Source: Galeruca laticollis
Lineage: Eukaryota > Arthropoda > Insecta > Coleoptera > Chrysomelidae
Assembly (NCBI GenBank): GCA_963921935.1
Contig: OY998175.1
Span: 229,112,122-229,176,121, forward strand
DNA: 64,000 nucleotides
Direction of reading: 5' to 3'
Of this stretch, positions 42,212 through 53,339 are shown in pieces (within the stretch, counting starts at the first letter, position 1; each line of letters opens with the position of its first letter). The position numbers were made by a program, and so were the translations under genes. The notes beneath the pieces are model-generated. The model was given only the letters and a program-made list of their open reading frames with translations. It did no database searches and was not told the origin of the DNA.

Positions 42212-42928
42212 GGGGGCGGCGAACAGGGCAATCGCCCGGGGTCTCGCTCTTGCAAGGATCTCGCGCCATAAACCAAGCAAATTTTAACGATTTTTTTATT
42301 TAAAACTTTCGATTTTGATCCTTAATTGCTTATTAAATGGTAAATTAAAATTAAGTTAGATAACTAATTTATTCATTCAAAACATAATTGAAAAATTCAT
42401 ATGTACACTGAAAATTTTTTTTCGATAACAAAAAATGACAAGTCCGAGATTCGAAGTTTATAAATACAAATGTGTGTAAACAGAAATAAACTTCGGGTTA
42501 TTGTAACCCTAAGATGTACTTTATTCTATATTTTTCTTAATCTTGGTACAGTTTTACTTATCATAACCCAAAATTTACTACGATCTACGTACATTTTCAC
42601 TTGTTAACCACGATCGCGTGTGTCACGTTTTGTACTTGCGGTTATCGAAAAAAATCTCTTAGTGGAGTACTTGAATATCGCGCCTCGAAACGCTTGAAGA
42701 TCGGTGTAGAGGAAGGGAATAAAAAGATTCGATTTATTCTGCGCTGGTTCGATAGTATGAGAAGGAATTCAATATCATCTTTTTCCGTTCCTACATATCC
42801 TTGGGCGATGCGATAGCTAGATGTATTTTGTTCTCGAAGGACCACTCTAAATTGACCCTTAGAAACGGTTTAAAAGTCAAACGGGAGTAATAGGAAAGCG
42901 AGACATAATACAAATACACCTCATATTA
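42212..42928. other. hAT left subterminal region, non-coding
   Basis: Starts with a GC-rich stretch (GGGGGCGGCGAACAGGGCAA) mirrored loosely at the right end, then AT-rich sequence. No supportable gene. Confidence 0.5.
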
Positions 42929-42972
42929 GTGTTTTAAATGAAACTCAACGTTCCTAGCTAATTCCACAATAT
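42929..42972 (-). repeat. Penelope-derived palindrome, left arm piece
   Basis: ATATTAGTGTTTTAAATGAA and on to CCACAATAT match the inverted Penelope end at 19670-19730. Gypsy C interrupts it. It resumes at 47501 after the 4-bp duplication ATAT. Confidence 0.8.
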
Positions 42973-43453
42973 TGTTACGAAACAGCACACTGGTATAGTC
43001 CCTAAATCCGACCCTGTCTAAGCCAGGTATCAAAGTTAAAATTATGGCGGATACGCACTGTTTTTTTTTATAACTGTATTATCTAAACATTGTTTTTGTG
43101 ACCAGACTTATCTAGAAAAGACCAGAACCAATTGTTTTTGTGTGTGTAAGCCGCAGTCCGGAATTTACTAGTAAAAAAGGCTTTAATATATAAGGGACTG
43201 ATCAGGAAGAGTTAGTTAGTTGATAAAGTGATCTCGAAAAATAAACAAAAATACACCGAACAGAAAAGTGCTAATATAGATTAATAATCAAGTTTGTGTA
43301 CATATAAATTAAATTTAAGTGATTAGTTGAGTATATACAAATTAAGTGTTAGTGATTTAGTTTAGTGTTTAAATAAATTAGTAAGTAGCCATACCGAGTG
43401 TTTAAAATTTATCCCACCCGTTTATTGTTTAAATAAATAACAAAAACATTACA
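42973..43453 (+). repeat. 5' LTR of gypsy C
   Basis: TGTTACGAAACAGC...AAAACATTACA, 481 bp. TTGATGTCAGAAGTGGGAT follows at once as primer-binding site (one base from the tRNA-Leu-type consensus seen in B). Confidence 0.9.
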
Positions 43454-43497
43454 TTGATGTCAGAAGTGGGATAATATAGATAAATTGCTACGTAAAA

Positions 43498-43848
43498 ATG
43501 GCCAAGAGACTATGTGACCTCAAAGTGGCGGAACTAAGAGCAGAATTGGAAGATCGTGAGTTTGAAACGTCCAGTGAGAAAAGTGAATTAGTAGAAAGAC
43601 TTAAAGTGGCACTGGAAAATGACGGCTTTGATCCAGAAACCGTTTTATTTACTGACGAGGCTTCCACCTTAATCTCGTCAATTTCTGCCAACATGGACGT
43701 GAAGATTTCTGCTATGAAAAACGATATTTCTGCCATGGAAGAGAAAATTTCAACGAATGTGAAAAACGATATTTCTGCTTTGAAGAACGATATATCTGCC
43801 GATATCTTATTAATGAAAAACAACATTGCAGCTGACGTTGAAAATTAA
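43498..43848 (+). CDS. gypsy C gag, SAP-like domain and coiled coil
   Basis: ATG at 43498, 116 codons, then TAA, after which the same gag reading goes on. Residues 5-40 (LCDLKVAELRAELEDREFET, then SELVERLKVALE) fit the SAP helix-extended-helix pattern, a nucleic-acid binding module. Then come repeated KNDISAM/KNDISAL units, a coiled coil. Copy B keeps only traces of the SAP-like part. The stop probably makes this copy's gag short. Confidence 0.75.
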   Translation: MAKRLCDLKVAELRAELEDREFETSSEKSELVERLKVALENDGFDPETVLFTDEASTLISSISANMDVKISAMKNDISAMEEKISTNVKNDISALKNDISADILLMKNNIAADVEN

Positions 43849-45209
43849 ATTTCGTCTCTAAAATCTGAAATCGAGAATAAGATGTCGACGATGGACGAAA
43901 AAATCGAGAATAAGATTACAACGATAGACGAGAAAATCAAGGAGTTAGAGGAAAAGATTGCCGATTCAATAACTCGAGGCACGCCAGAGGAAGAAAAGAA
44001 GACCGAGCAAACGAAACCCTGCAAGAAACATACCCTAAGTTAGAAGACATTGGTAGTTTTACCCGAGTCAAGGCCCCAACGTTCGATGGAAAGACATCGT
44101 GGACCAATTATGTGAAACAATTTGAAGCAGCCGCTAGAGTGAATAATTGGTCCGATAAGGAGAAAGCAGTGAACTTAACCATCGCGCTTCGGGGAGATGC
44201 CTTAGATGTACTTCAGACGATACCTCTTGAAGAAACGGATGATTTCGAGCAGCTGAAAAAGAGGTTGGACATGCGATATGGTCACGAACATCTAGAACAT
44301 TTGTACCAGTCCCAGCTGAAGAACCGAAGGCAGAAACGTGACGAAGCACTTCAAGAATATGAAGTGGATATTGCCCTACTCGTCCGATTTGCTTATCCAT
44401 CAGCAGCAGAGAATATGATGGAATGTTTAGGCATCCAGGCCTTTATTGACGGCTTATGTGACCACGATATGGAGAAGACGCTTCGATTAACCCATCCTAA
44501 AACATTGGTCGATGCATTGACTGCTGCTCTTGAATATGAAGCAGTCACGTTGGCTTCGGGATACAGCAAAGGTAGGGCCATGCAGGAAAAAGGTGACGAT
44601 GACAGACTTGACCAGATCGTCAACCTGTTGAAAGGTATGGTAGACGTGAAACCGAAGAAGATCAAGTGCTGTAATTGTGGCGAGCTAGATCATGCACGCA
44701 GTTCGTGTAAGCGTCCTACGACTCTTGCAAACCAAGAACCTCTTAAATGCAAAGCAGTCACGGAGGGCTCGCGGTACAACAAAGGTAGGAATATGCAGGA
44801 AGAAGATGGCGATGATAAACTTGACCAGATCGTCAACTTGTTGAAAGGTATGGCAGACAAAAAGCAGAAGAAGATCATATGCCGGAAGTGTGGCGAGCTA
44901 CAGCACGTAAGCAGTCCGTCGAAGCGCCCCAAGACTCCTGTAACCCAAGAACGCCAGTCACAGGGGAAATCAGACAGGGGTGAACATCCAGCTGATGTGA
45001 ATCACCGAAAAGCCAACTCTTTGCCTAGACGGTCATGCCCTATAGACTATTCCCACTGCAACAAGGTGGAATCTAGGGAAGCTGCAGTTTCAAGAACTAC
45101 TGTAGTCAACGAGGAATGGTCACCCACCAGGATCAGAGAAGATCAGGAGAATGATCCTCACCTGAAGATGGTCCGGCAATGGAAGAAAGAAAATCGGCGA
45201 CCTACCTAG
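43849..45209 (+). pseudogene. gypsy C gag core fused to post-RNase H segment
   Basis: After the stop, TTIDEKIKELEEKIADS (coiled coil), a frameshift near 44030, then 365 open codons from 44112. Capsid part: FEAAARVNNWSDKEKAV, AFIDGLCDHDMEKTLRL. Zinc knuckle CCNCGELDHARSSC is complete. A tandem duplication of roughly 60 codons repeats DKLDQIVNLLKGMADKK and a second knuckle (CRKCGELQHVSS) that has lost its last Cys. Then RGEHPADVNHRKANSLPRR joins the RNase H tail and integrase linker directly. No protease or RT. Confidence 0.8.
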
Positions 45210-46442
45210 CAAGAAGTGTCAAAATTTCAACCGAAACTCAAGGCGTATTAGGCTCAGTGGGACTCTCTTGTCCTGGAAGAATGGCTGTGGAAAAGAGTCC
45301 TTGAAAACGATGATGGTTCCGAGATGAGGAGACAGCTAGTTATCCCGAGAACAAGAGTAGCTGAGGTACTAAAGAAGTTACAGGACAGTCCATCGGGAGG
45401 TTATCTGGGAGTGAAGAAAACCCTTCAGCGAGTCCGTGAAAGGTTTTATTGGATGAACAGCTCCGACGATGTGAAGGACTGGTGTAAGAAATGTACGACT
45501 TGTGCTACGAGTAATGGACCACATCGCAAGAGAAAGGCACCCATGAAACAGTACAATGTTGGAAGCCCTTTCGAAAGGATTGCTTTAGATATCGCTGGAC
45601 CATTTCCGACGACAGAAAATGGTAGCAAATACATACTGGTTGTAATGAATTATTTCACAAAATGGGTGGAAATTTACGCTATCCCGAATCAAGAGGCCAC
45701 AACTGTAGCAGATGTATTGGTGAAAGAATTCATCAGCCGATATGGAGTGCCCTTGGAAGTCCACAGCGACCAGGGAAGAAATTTCGAAAGCCATCTATTC
45801 CAGGAGATTTGCGACAGGCTGGGAATGAAGAAGACCAGGACAACAGCTTAACATCCACAGTCAGATGGAATGGTCGAGATAATGAACAGGAATATTGGAA
45901 AATACCTGTCCAAAGTAGTTTCCAGCCATCAGAGCGATTTGGACCAGTATCTCTCCCTATTCGCATTGGCTTATCGATCTGTCGTCAATGAGTCCACGGG
46001 TGAAGCACCTGCGAAAATCCTGTTTGGACGTGAAATGAGGCTTCCTTGTGACCTGTAATTTGGCTGTCGGCCTGGAGAAGATCTAGCAGGCGAAGACTAC
46101 GTGATCCAATTGAGAAGAAGACTGGACGATATTCATGAATTAGTTCGAACAAATCTTCAAGTTGCCAGCGACAGAATGAAAAGTCGGTACGACACGCAGG
46201 CCACAGAAGGCGGTTTTAAAGAAGGGGACAAAGTATGGTTACACAATCCGACGAGGAGAAAAGGATTTTCTCCAAAATTACAAAAATCCTGGGAAGATCC
46301 ATACTTAATCAAGAAAAGGATCAATGATGTTATATATCGCATAAGCAAGATCCCAACGAAAAACCAAAAGTAGTTTACCAAAACCGACTAGCCCCATTCG
46401 AAGGAGACCATGACCTATAGGAAGGAGTAAACCTTATTCAAG
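45210..46442 (+). pseudogene. gypsy C integrase
   Basis: RERFYWMNSSDDVKDW, CKKCTTCATSNGPH, ALDIAGPFPTTENGS (Asp), HSDQGRNFES (Asp), then TAA at 45849 just before HPQSDGMVE, where VEIMN keeps the catalytic Glu. Another stop lies near 46058. NPTRRKGFSPKLQKSW and EDPYLIKK (GPY/F with Gly to Asp) are open at 46101-46373. Confidence 0.85.
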
Positions 46443-46916
46443 ATGTGTCTGACACTACCTTCGATGAATTTATGGGCGCGTATGGAGGTACGGGGAAAGC
46501 TAGATATGGAGTCACTTCGGAACAACAACAAGATTTGTTCACTCTCCTGGAAGATTATTCCCTGGCATTCAACATCCCCGCCCGTATCAAGAACGCACGA
46601 GGGTTGGCAACCGTCTTTCGAAAGAAGTTCGGGCAATTCCAGCCCTGGCAAGACACTGAAACTGAAACATAATTCGCGGTACGTCTTCTATGTGGTAACT
46701 AAAAATGAATTTCAAGATCGATCTACCTACCGCGATGTGTGGGAAGCACTTCGAAACCTACGAGACCATGTGTTGGAATCCAGCGTGAAGAAACTGGCTA
46801 TGCCTAAGATAGCGAGTAATCAGTTGGATTGGCGAATCATCAGGAACATGGTAGAGATTATCTTTCGAGATACCGGTGTCCAGATATTAATTTGCAGCTA
46901 CACCCCCCGTTATTAG
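46443..46916 (+). pseudogene. gypsy C macro domain
   Basis: Two overlapping frames. The first has SDTTFDEFMGAYGGTGKA and ARGLATVFRKKFGQF (46445-46660). A deletion of the LEKLEDQI block shifts to the frame that keeps FYVVTKNEFQDRSTYRD, LAMPKIASNQLDW and GVQILICSY. The Lys and Asp of the TARG1-type catalytic pair are both present. The frame ends PRY then TAG. Confidence 0.75.
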
Positions 46917-47049
46917 TATGCGATGAAGACGGTGCCCTGCTATTTCCATAAGATCGGAAAGTGTAGAAATGGGGCCAGTTGCCGATTCAAACATACAGGC
47001 TCGGCTACACAAAAGTTCCAGGAGGAACTTCCATTTAAGGAGGGGGTAA
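46917..47049 (+). pseudogene. gypsy C CCCH finger and purine tract
   Basis: After TAG the frame reads MKTVPCYFHKIGKC and GASCRFKHTG, an intact CX7CX5CX3H finger (46935-46995), then EELPFKEGGN at the purine tract AAGGAGGGGG beside the LTR. The finger is better preserved than a free decay would predict, given how damaged the rest is. Confidence 0.7.
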
Positions 47050-47500
47050 TGTTACGAAACAGCACACTGGTATAGTCCCTAAATCCGAACCTGTTTAAGC
47101 CAGGTATCAAAGATAAAATTATGGCGGATACGCACTGTTTTTTTTATAACTGTTTACGACTATATTATCTAAACATTGTTTTTGTGACCAGACTAGAAAA
47201 GGCCAGAGCCAATTGTTTTTGTGTGTGTAAGCCGCAGTCCGGAATTTACTAGTAAAAAAGGCTTTAATATATAAGGGACTGATCAGGAAGAGTTATAATT
47301 TGACATCGTGAGATAAACAGTAAATAAGTGAATATAAATTAAGTGATTATATAAATTAGTTTAAGTGAATATACTAAGTATATATAAATTAAGTGTTAGT
47401 GATTAGTTTAGTGTTTAAATAAATTAAGTAATTGAACCTACCGTGTGTTTAAAATTTATCCCACCCGTTTATTGTTTAAATAAATAACAAAATCATTACA
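47050..47500 (+). repeat. 3' LTR of gypsy C
   Basis: TGTTACGAAACAGC...AAATCATTACA, 451 bp. Shorter than the 5' LTR by small deletions in the middle, so some time has passed since insertion. Confidence 0.9.
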
Positions 47501-47705
47501 ATATAATGAAAAATGTTGAAAATTATAAAAAATTGACAATTGTTTCGATAACTGAATATCATCGTCAGAATGACAGAAGTTACATTTAGAATTTTCAACA
47601 TTTTTCATTATATTGTGGAATTAGCTAGAAACGTTGAGTTCCATTTAAAACACTAATATGAGTAGATCCCAAGAAGTAAGGGTCGAGACAGTCAATTTCA
47701 TACCT
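47501..47705. repeat. Penelope-derived palindrome, remainder
   Basis: Left arm (minus orientation, 47501-47580) with the hammerhead-like block, then right arm (plus orientation, about 47586-47665) reading ATATTGTGGAATTAGCTAGA, complementary to 42929-42972. It ends with GTAAGGGTCGAGACAGTCAA, as at 23300-23335. It looks like the two ends of a Penelope-like element joined without its coding part. Confidence 0.75.
47523..47580 (-). ncRNA. Hammerhead-like ribozyme in the palindrome
   Basis: Minus strand: CTGACGA (47568-47562), GATA/TATC helix II with loop TTCAGT, GAA, ACAATTGTC. The outer helix I strand reads ATAA instead of AGAA, so helix I is weaker. The extra U after the core is shared with the other copies. 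Confidence 0.55.
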
Positions 47706-48559
47706 TATATTACGATTTATTAGTCAATTGACTAGGATTCAGGAAAAGGTATACAAAAACCAGAAGTGACCGGATGTTAAAAGCGCTTCATTTAATAAAC
47801 AATTTGCTGGAAGATTTTCCCTCCAATTCTATCAATAATTAAATATAAAGTTATTACAAAACACATAAATCGAGTAACACTGATGGAAGAGTGCCGGCAA
47901 CGATGTAGAATGAAATTAATTTAATTATATAAAAATATTGTTGAATGTTCAATTGCCATCAATTTTATGCGAGTGAATACAACTGAAGAAAAATCTAGTC
48001 TTACTTGCTTGGTTACTTAACTCATTAAAAACTGTTACTACTACTGTTAGACGGTTCAGGGAAGAAGAATGTATAAAATGTGAAATGAGCGTCAGCCGAC
48101 TAGGGCTAGCAAAAAACTAACGTTTTTTCCTATTCGTTTCGGGTTCGTTTGTAACAGCAGATATTGAAAATATATGAATTGTTAGATTTGTAGAAAGAGA
48201 ATCACTAAGTTTAAAATGAATTTTAAACAATCGGTTTTTTAATCGCATAACACTCGTGAGTTGGGACAAGTTCTGCTCCTCTATCGCTCGGGGAATCCCC
48301 GTGTTTCATTTCATTTGTTAACTCTTGTCATCTTGGAATTATTTTGCTTGCAGTATGAGTTACAAAATCGTTACCGTACATATCTTTCAATTTTATTGAA
48401 TATTATGTTTTTATAATATTTAAAGTATTGAGTGAGCTGGAAAAGTGTAAATTATAGTATTTGAAGTATTAAGTAAGCTGAAAAAGTGTAAAAAAACTGT
48501 GTGATACTTAAAAATTTATTTCCGACTGTTTGTGCGAAACAAAACAAGATTTATGAAAT
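47706..48559. other. hAT leader region, no supportable gene
   Basis: AT-rich sequence between the palindrome and the first transposase codons. It may hold promoter and leader of the hAT transposase, but no motif is clear. Confidence 0.4.
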
Positions 48560-49178
48560 GTGTTCGTGTGATCGTGATGCCGGTAGAAAATGTTCAGTTA
48601 GGGAGTTCAAAAAGGTAACGAGCTATCAAAAGAAAGCAGGTAAACGAAAATTTACGTGGATCTTTATATAAATATATAAAAAGTGATGATAAAGAAACTT
48701 CTACAAAACATTTATTGACTGAAAGTGACTCTAATCCTGCTCAAGCTGAAAACATTCCTTCCACATCATCATGGGTGCCGCCGCCGTCATTAAGTAAAAA
48801 CAGCGAGGATGATGATGAATTAACTATATCATTGTCTCTACTGATGTAGACTGAACTGAGATTGTATTAAAAGGTCCAATCCGGGTTAAAGTTGATTTAC
48901 TTCCCATAAATGATAATGGACGTCGATTCAGCGAATATCATTATAATAAGATATTAGTTAACGGTGAAAAGCTTCACAGGCGATGGATGATTTATTCACA
49001 AACAAAGGATGCCGTTTACTGTTTTCTGTGTCGAATATTCGGGCTAGAAAATACAAAGATTGGATCAAGTGAAGGAGTGTGTGGTTGGAAACACTTGGGT
49101 GATTACCTAAAGTCTCACGAATCTAGTCGACAGCACAAAGATTGTATGTTGAAATGGATTAATTTAGAGAATGGTTTA
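48560..49178 (+). pseudogene. hAT transposase, N-terminal part
   Basis: A basic, acidic and Ser-rich start (KRKQVNENLRGSL, ENIPSTSSWVPPPSLSKN) with a TAA and a TAG, then NGRRFSEYHYNKILVNGEK and the TTF-type zinc finger RWMIYSQTKDAVYCFLCRIF, GWKHLGDYLKSHESS and H. The domain binds transposon ends in related elements (ZMYM/DUF4371 type). The frame is cut at ENGL by element E2, with the target GTTTA. Confidence 0.8.
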
Positions 49179-49362
49179 CGTTACGGAGATACATAGCAAA
49201 TGCACCGTTAGTGAAAACGCCCCTTGTCAGCTGTCAGTGTAAATATATAGTTGTCAATGAGATTACTGCTTAATGTTCATGTATATTATAAGTTTGTTCA
49301 AAAATAAAATATGACATAAAATATAACTGGAATCTATTATTATTGTTATTCAATACACAACA
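49179..49362 (+). repeat. 5' LTR of E2 and primer-binding site
   Basis: 184 bp, ending ATACACAACA. TTGGCGACGAGGATGG follows three bases on, the same primer-type site as in E1, and overlaps the gag ATG at 49377. Confidence 0.9.
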
Positions 49363-49376
49363 GATTGGCGACGAGG

Positions 49377-50234
49377 ATGGACGATCAACTAGCAAAAGTA
49401 TTAGCAAGTATGATGGATGCAATGACAAATATGCAAGAACAGCAAAATAGATTACAACAAACAATGTTAAACCAAGAAAATACGTCTACGTCTAAAGTCA
49501 GTGGCATTTCACTTGTACCATACGACGAAATAAACGAGTCATTCGATAGTTGCCTACAACGATTACAAAACAACATTACATTGAAGGGTGTGACAAATGC
49601 AAATACAAAAGTGCACATTTTCCTAAATTGCATTGGATCAAAGTATTACCAGATACTAAAAAACATTACTTCTCCAGATGCACCAGAATTAAAAACATAT
49701 GAAAACCTCATACAAATCCTGAGAAATCACATCGCTCCAGAACCATGTGAGGTAGCTCAACAGCACAAGTTTTGCCTCAGAATACAACATGAACATGAAT
49801 ATATAGCTAATTATGTGGCGGGATTAAAAGAAATAGGTGGAAAATGCAATTTTGTTTGCAATGGATGCAAAAATAGTACATTTGAAACTCATCTGAGAGT
49901 ACAATTTATTCGTGGCCTACGTAGCAGTGAAATTAAAGAAAGATTACTACAAGAACCTCCCACTACAAAAGTTGATGATATTATAAAGATTACAATGGCA
50001 ATTGAAACATCAAAATCAGAAAGCAAAGAAATGGGAAATTATGAAAATTCTCCAATAAATAAAGTTACAGTCAAGAAAAGTACATATAACAAGAATACTT
50101 TCAAGAGAAATACATACAAGAAAAATACAGAAAATTATAATACCAGAGAGGTAAAGAAAATAATGTGTTATAGATGCGGAAAACTAGATCATAAAGCATT
50201 TGAATGTAAGGTTAAAGATAAACTTTTTGTCTAA
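49377..50234 (+). CDS. E2 gag
   Basis: ATG at 49377. N-terminal coiled coil (MDAMTNMQEQQNRLQQTM), capsid part (FDSCLQRLQNNITLKGV, LIQILRNHIAPEPCEVA, FIRGLRSSEIKERLL), a basic Lys/Asn/Thr stretch, then the knuckle CYRCGKLDHKAFEC. A single-base change ends the frame at 50234. The next frame continues with a second knuckle (NCHKQGHVEAVC) missing its first Cys. Confidence 0.85.
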   Translation: MDDQLAKVLASMMDAMTNMQEQQNRLQQTMLNQENTSTSKVSGISLVPYDEINESFDSCLQRLQNNITLKGVTNANTKVHIFLNCIGSKYYQILKNITSPDAPELKTYENLIQILRNHIAPEPCEVAQQHKFCLRIQHEHEYIANYVAGLKEIGGKCNFVCNGCKNSTFETHLRVQFIRGLRSSEIKERLLQEPPTTKVDDIIKITMAIETSKSESKEMGNYENSPINKVTVKKSTYNKNTFKRNTYKKNTENYNTREVKKIMCYRCGKLDHKAFECKVKDKLFV

Positions 50235-50884
50235 ATTGTCACAAACAAGGGCATGTCGAGGCTGTATGCTTCAGAGAACAAAAGCAATTAGAAATTGAAA
50301 AGGAATACTCAGATGATACAGAAAATGAAGAAATTTTCGAAATATATACAATACCTACAGTGAACACATCAAATGATAAATTCAATATTACATTAAAACT
50401 AAATGGTTCAGATCACACATGGGAGTTAGATACAGGCGCAGCAGTAACTACATGCTCTGCAGATTATTATAACAAACATTTCAAAAACCTGAAACTGAAA
50501 AGCACTAGAATTAAACTCAGAACATATACGGGGGAAATAATACAACCTCTGGGTACCTGTAATATGATGATAAAATACAAAAACAAAGTAATTTGGGGCA
50601 GAGTAATCGTGATTGATAAGAAAGTACACCCCGTAGTCGGAACGGAATGGATAAGGAAACTTAAGATGAATTTTGAAGTAAATGCAATAAGTTCAGAAGA
50701 AAACAAAGACATCACAGAACAAGAATTTAAAGAAAAATTACACCAATTACTAAAAGAATATGAAGATTTATTTTCAGAACAAATTGGAGAAATTAATAAT
50801 TACCAGACATCATTCAAATTGAAGGAAAACACTACACCAATATTCTTGAGGCCATGCTCAAGGAACAAGTCGAAAAAGAGATAG
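50235..50884 (+). pseudogene. E2 protease and RT start
   Basis: Retropepsin: SDHTWELDTGAAVTTCS has the DTG triplet, and VIDKKVHPVVGTEWIRKL closes the fold. Then EYEDLFSEQIGEINNYQTSF and FKLKENTTPIFLRP, the linker into RT. The frame ends at 50884 by a small shift. Confidence 0.8.
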
Positions 50885-51509
50885 ATAGATTGGAAGAAGT
50901 TGGGATTTTTGAAAAAGTTACTTACTCACGATGGGGCACACCTTTGGTTACTGTAGTAAAACCTTCAGGGAAAATACGCTTATGTGCCGACTACAGTGCA
51001 ACATTAAATAAAAATCTAGAAAATGATATTTATCCTATTCCAAGAATATAAGAGATATTTAGCAAATTGAGTGGAGGAAAATATTTTTGCACATTGGACA
51101 TTAATCAAGCATACCTACACATGAAAACTGATGAAGCCTCAGCAAAAATGCAAGCACTTGTAAAGGAACTTATAAAGTAAATCGCTTAATGTTTTGTGTA
51201 AAAATAGCTCCAAATATATGGCAAAGATATATGGATCAGACATTACAAGGGCTATCAGGTACAGTATGTTTCTTTGATGACATTGCTTTACAAGGACGTA
51301 CCTACACAGAATTACTGCAACGACTGGAAATAGTATTCAGAAAATTAAAAGAGTGTGGACTACATCTACATCGGAAGAAATGTCAATTTTTTCAAAAGTC
51401 AATTACATACCTTGGTGACAGAATTAATGAGGAGGGACTACACCCAACTGACGAGAAAATAGATGATATAAAAAATAGTTACCGGCCAACAGATGTCTCG
51501 TCACTTTGA
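50854..51509 (+). pseudogene. E2 reverse transcriptase
   Basis: EVGIFEKVTYSRWGTPLVTV and IRLCADYSATLNKNLEND, a stop, CTLDINQAYLHMKTDE, then APNIWQRYMDQTLQGLSG and the catalytic box VCFFDDIALQG (FFDD, where most have YxDD). HRKKCQFFQKSITYLGD follows. Stops near 51050, 51180 and 51509. Confidence 0.8.
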
Positions 51510-51943
51510 ACATTTCTCGGAATGATCAACTATTATCAGCAATTCATACCGAACCTAGCTTCAAAACTTAATCCGCTGTATAAACTATTACAAAAGAATA
51601 CCAAATTTGATTGGACCAAAGAATGTGAAAATGTTTTCCAAAGCTTAAAAACAGAGATATGTAGTGAAAAAGTACTTACCCCATTCTATCCTAACTTACT
51701 TGTGACGCTAGCTACAGATGCATCACCAACGGGATTCGGCGCAGTATTGTCACATATTATGCCTGATAAAATCGAAAGACCCATTGCTTTTGCGTCAAGA
51801 TCTTTGACCCAAGCCGAGAAAAATTATAGCCAGCTTGACAAAGAAGCAGCAGCACTGATTTGGGGACTCAAAAAGTTTTTCCAGTACTGTTATGGTCGAA
51901 GAATTATAATTATCATTGATAACCAACCTCTTGCAAGAATCCT
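51510..51943 (+). pseudogene. E2 RNase H, first half
   Basis: FLGMINYYQQFIPNLASK (RT end), then VTLATDASPTGFGAVLSH, RPIAFASRSLTQAEKNYS, QLDKEAAALIWGLKKFF and IIIIIDNQPLARIL. It is cut at ARIL by the 2-kb insertion, and resumes at 53963. Confidence 0.85.
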
Positions 51944-52419
51944 TGTAACGATGTTACTTTTTAATGTTTTCATTTCCAGCAACCATGCAGTATAAATTTC
52001 ATTTTATTTAATAATTAAATCGCCTCTCTTTCGAAATTTAACTCTGAGTATTTATTTTATATAAATGTACTACTTCTGAGACATCCGGTATATCCTTTCG
52101 TCGAGTTCACTTAAACCAGTCTGCTAATGTGCGCGCATTTTCAAAATTTTAAGGAGGAGACTTCGTAAGTGGGGTAGGAGAATTTAATAAAAGGACGTAG
52201 CATACCGGTAAACGGGGCTTTTTCTTTCTTTTCCTGCTTGAAAATTACTTTGTGTTTACGCCTAATCTGTGGCTGGTTTTTGTGAACCAGGTAAGTGGAT
52301 ATACATTTTTTTTTCTGTGAATAGCTATTATCATCCAACGCTTAGCCGCTTGTATTTTAACATTTGAATTCATAGTATTTGTGTACAATTCCGAAGTTAG
52401 AACATATAGTTTTAGATAC

Positions 52420-52997
52420 AACATATAGAGTCACTTTTATCTGAATATTTAATCCCGTCCAACAAGCCGTTGTACTGTTAAAAATTTATTTTCTTTTGCA
52501 TTTACTTAGAAAAATCTCGTCTGGATTCGCTGCTGAGCAGGGATCAATTCGGGAGGCCTCTAAGGCAGATTTAATTTAAGAGATACGAAATAATCTCAGA
52601 AGTATTCGCTGCTGAGCAGGGATACCCAAGAGAGGTTTTCGCATTCTGCTGGTAGTTTTCATTATCTGAGAATTTGATTTCGTACAATAGGCTGTTGTTT
52701 GTTAGTAAAACATATAGAGTCACTTTTATCTGAATATTTAATCCCGTCCAACAAGCCGTTGTACTGTTAAGAAAATTTAGTTCGTTTGCACCTGTTTAGA
52801 AAAATCTCGTCTGGATTCGCTGCTGAGCAGGGATCAATTCGAGAGGCCTCTAAGGCAGATTTAATTTAAGGGATACGAAATAATCTCAGAAGTATTCGCT
52901 GCTGAGCAGGGGTACCCAAGAGAGGTTTTCGCATTCTGCTAGTAGTTTTCATTATCTGAGAATTTGATCTTGTACGATAGGCCATTGTGTTGATCAG
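52420..52997. repeat. 289-bp tandem duplication
   Basis: AACATATAGAGTCACTTTTA starts both units. Each unit contains ATTCGCTGCTGAGCAGGG twice, so that 18-mer occurs four times (about 52518, 52602, 52806, 52893). Confidence 0.8.
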
Positions 52998-53339
52998 TAA
53001 AACCTAGTTTAGTTGAATCTAGTGAAATCGCTAAGAAATTCCGGTGGCTATTGAGATTAACCTAGCCGCCGAGACTAGTTAATTGATTATTTTCTTCCGC
53101 TTTATTTAAAAGGTACACAAATACTAAGAACCGATATAGTACGCTCTGTTAGTGCAACCATAACGCTTTCTCTGTGCATTTTGACATATTATCACTAGGA
53201 ACTTTGTATTGTTTTCACCTGCTATGTACTAGTAGAATTCTGCACGTTATTTTCCGCCTCCGTTGTAAAATAGCTAGAATATTTATTGCTTGGTGTCAGT
53301 CCGCTTTTGGTTTGATTAGTAACGTAGATCTTTAGTAGT

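Larger units (their letters stand above)
42973..47500 (+). mobile_element. Ty3/gypsy element C, complete, internally deleted gag-integrase form
   Basis: Two LTRs (42973-43453, 47050-47500), primer-binding site, gag with SAP-like start, integrase, macro domain, CCCH finger, purine tract. A 4-bp target-site duplication, ATAT, lies at 42969-42972 and 47501-47504. Protease, RT and most of RNase H are missing through the same junction as in B. It inserted into a Penelope-derived palindrome. Confidence 0.9.
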
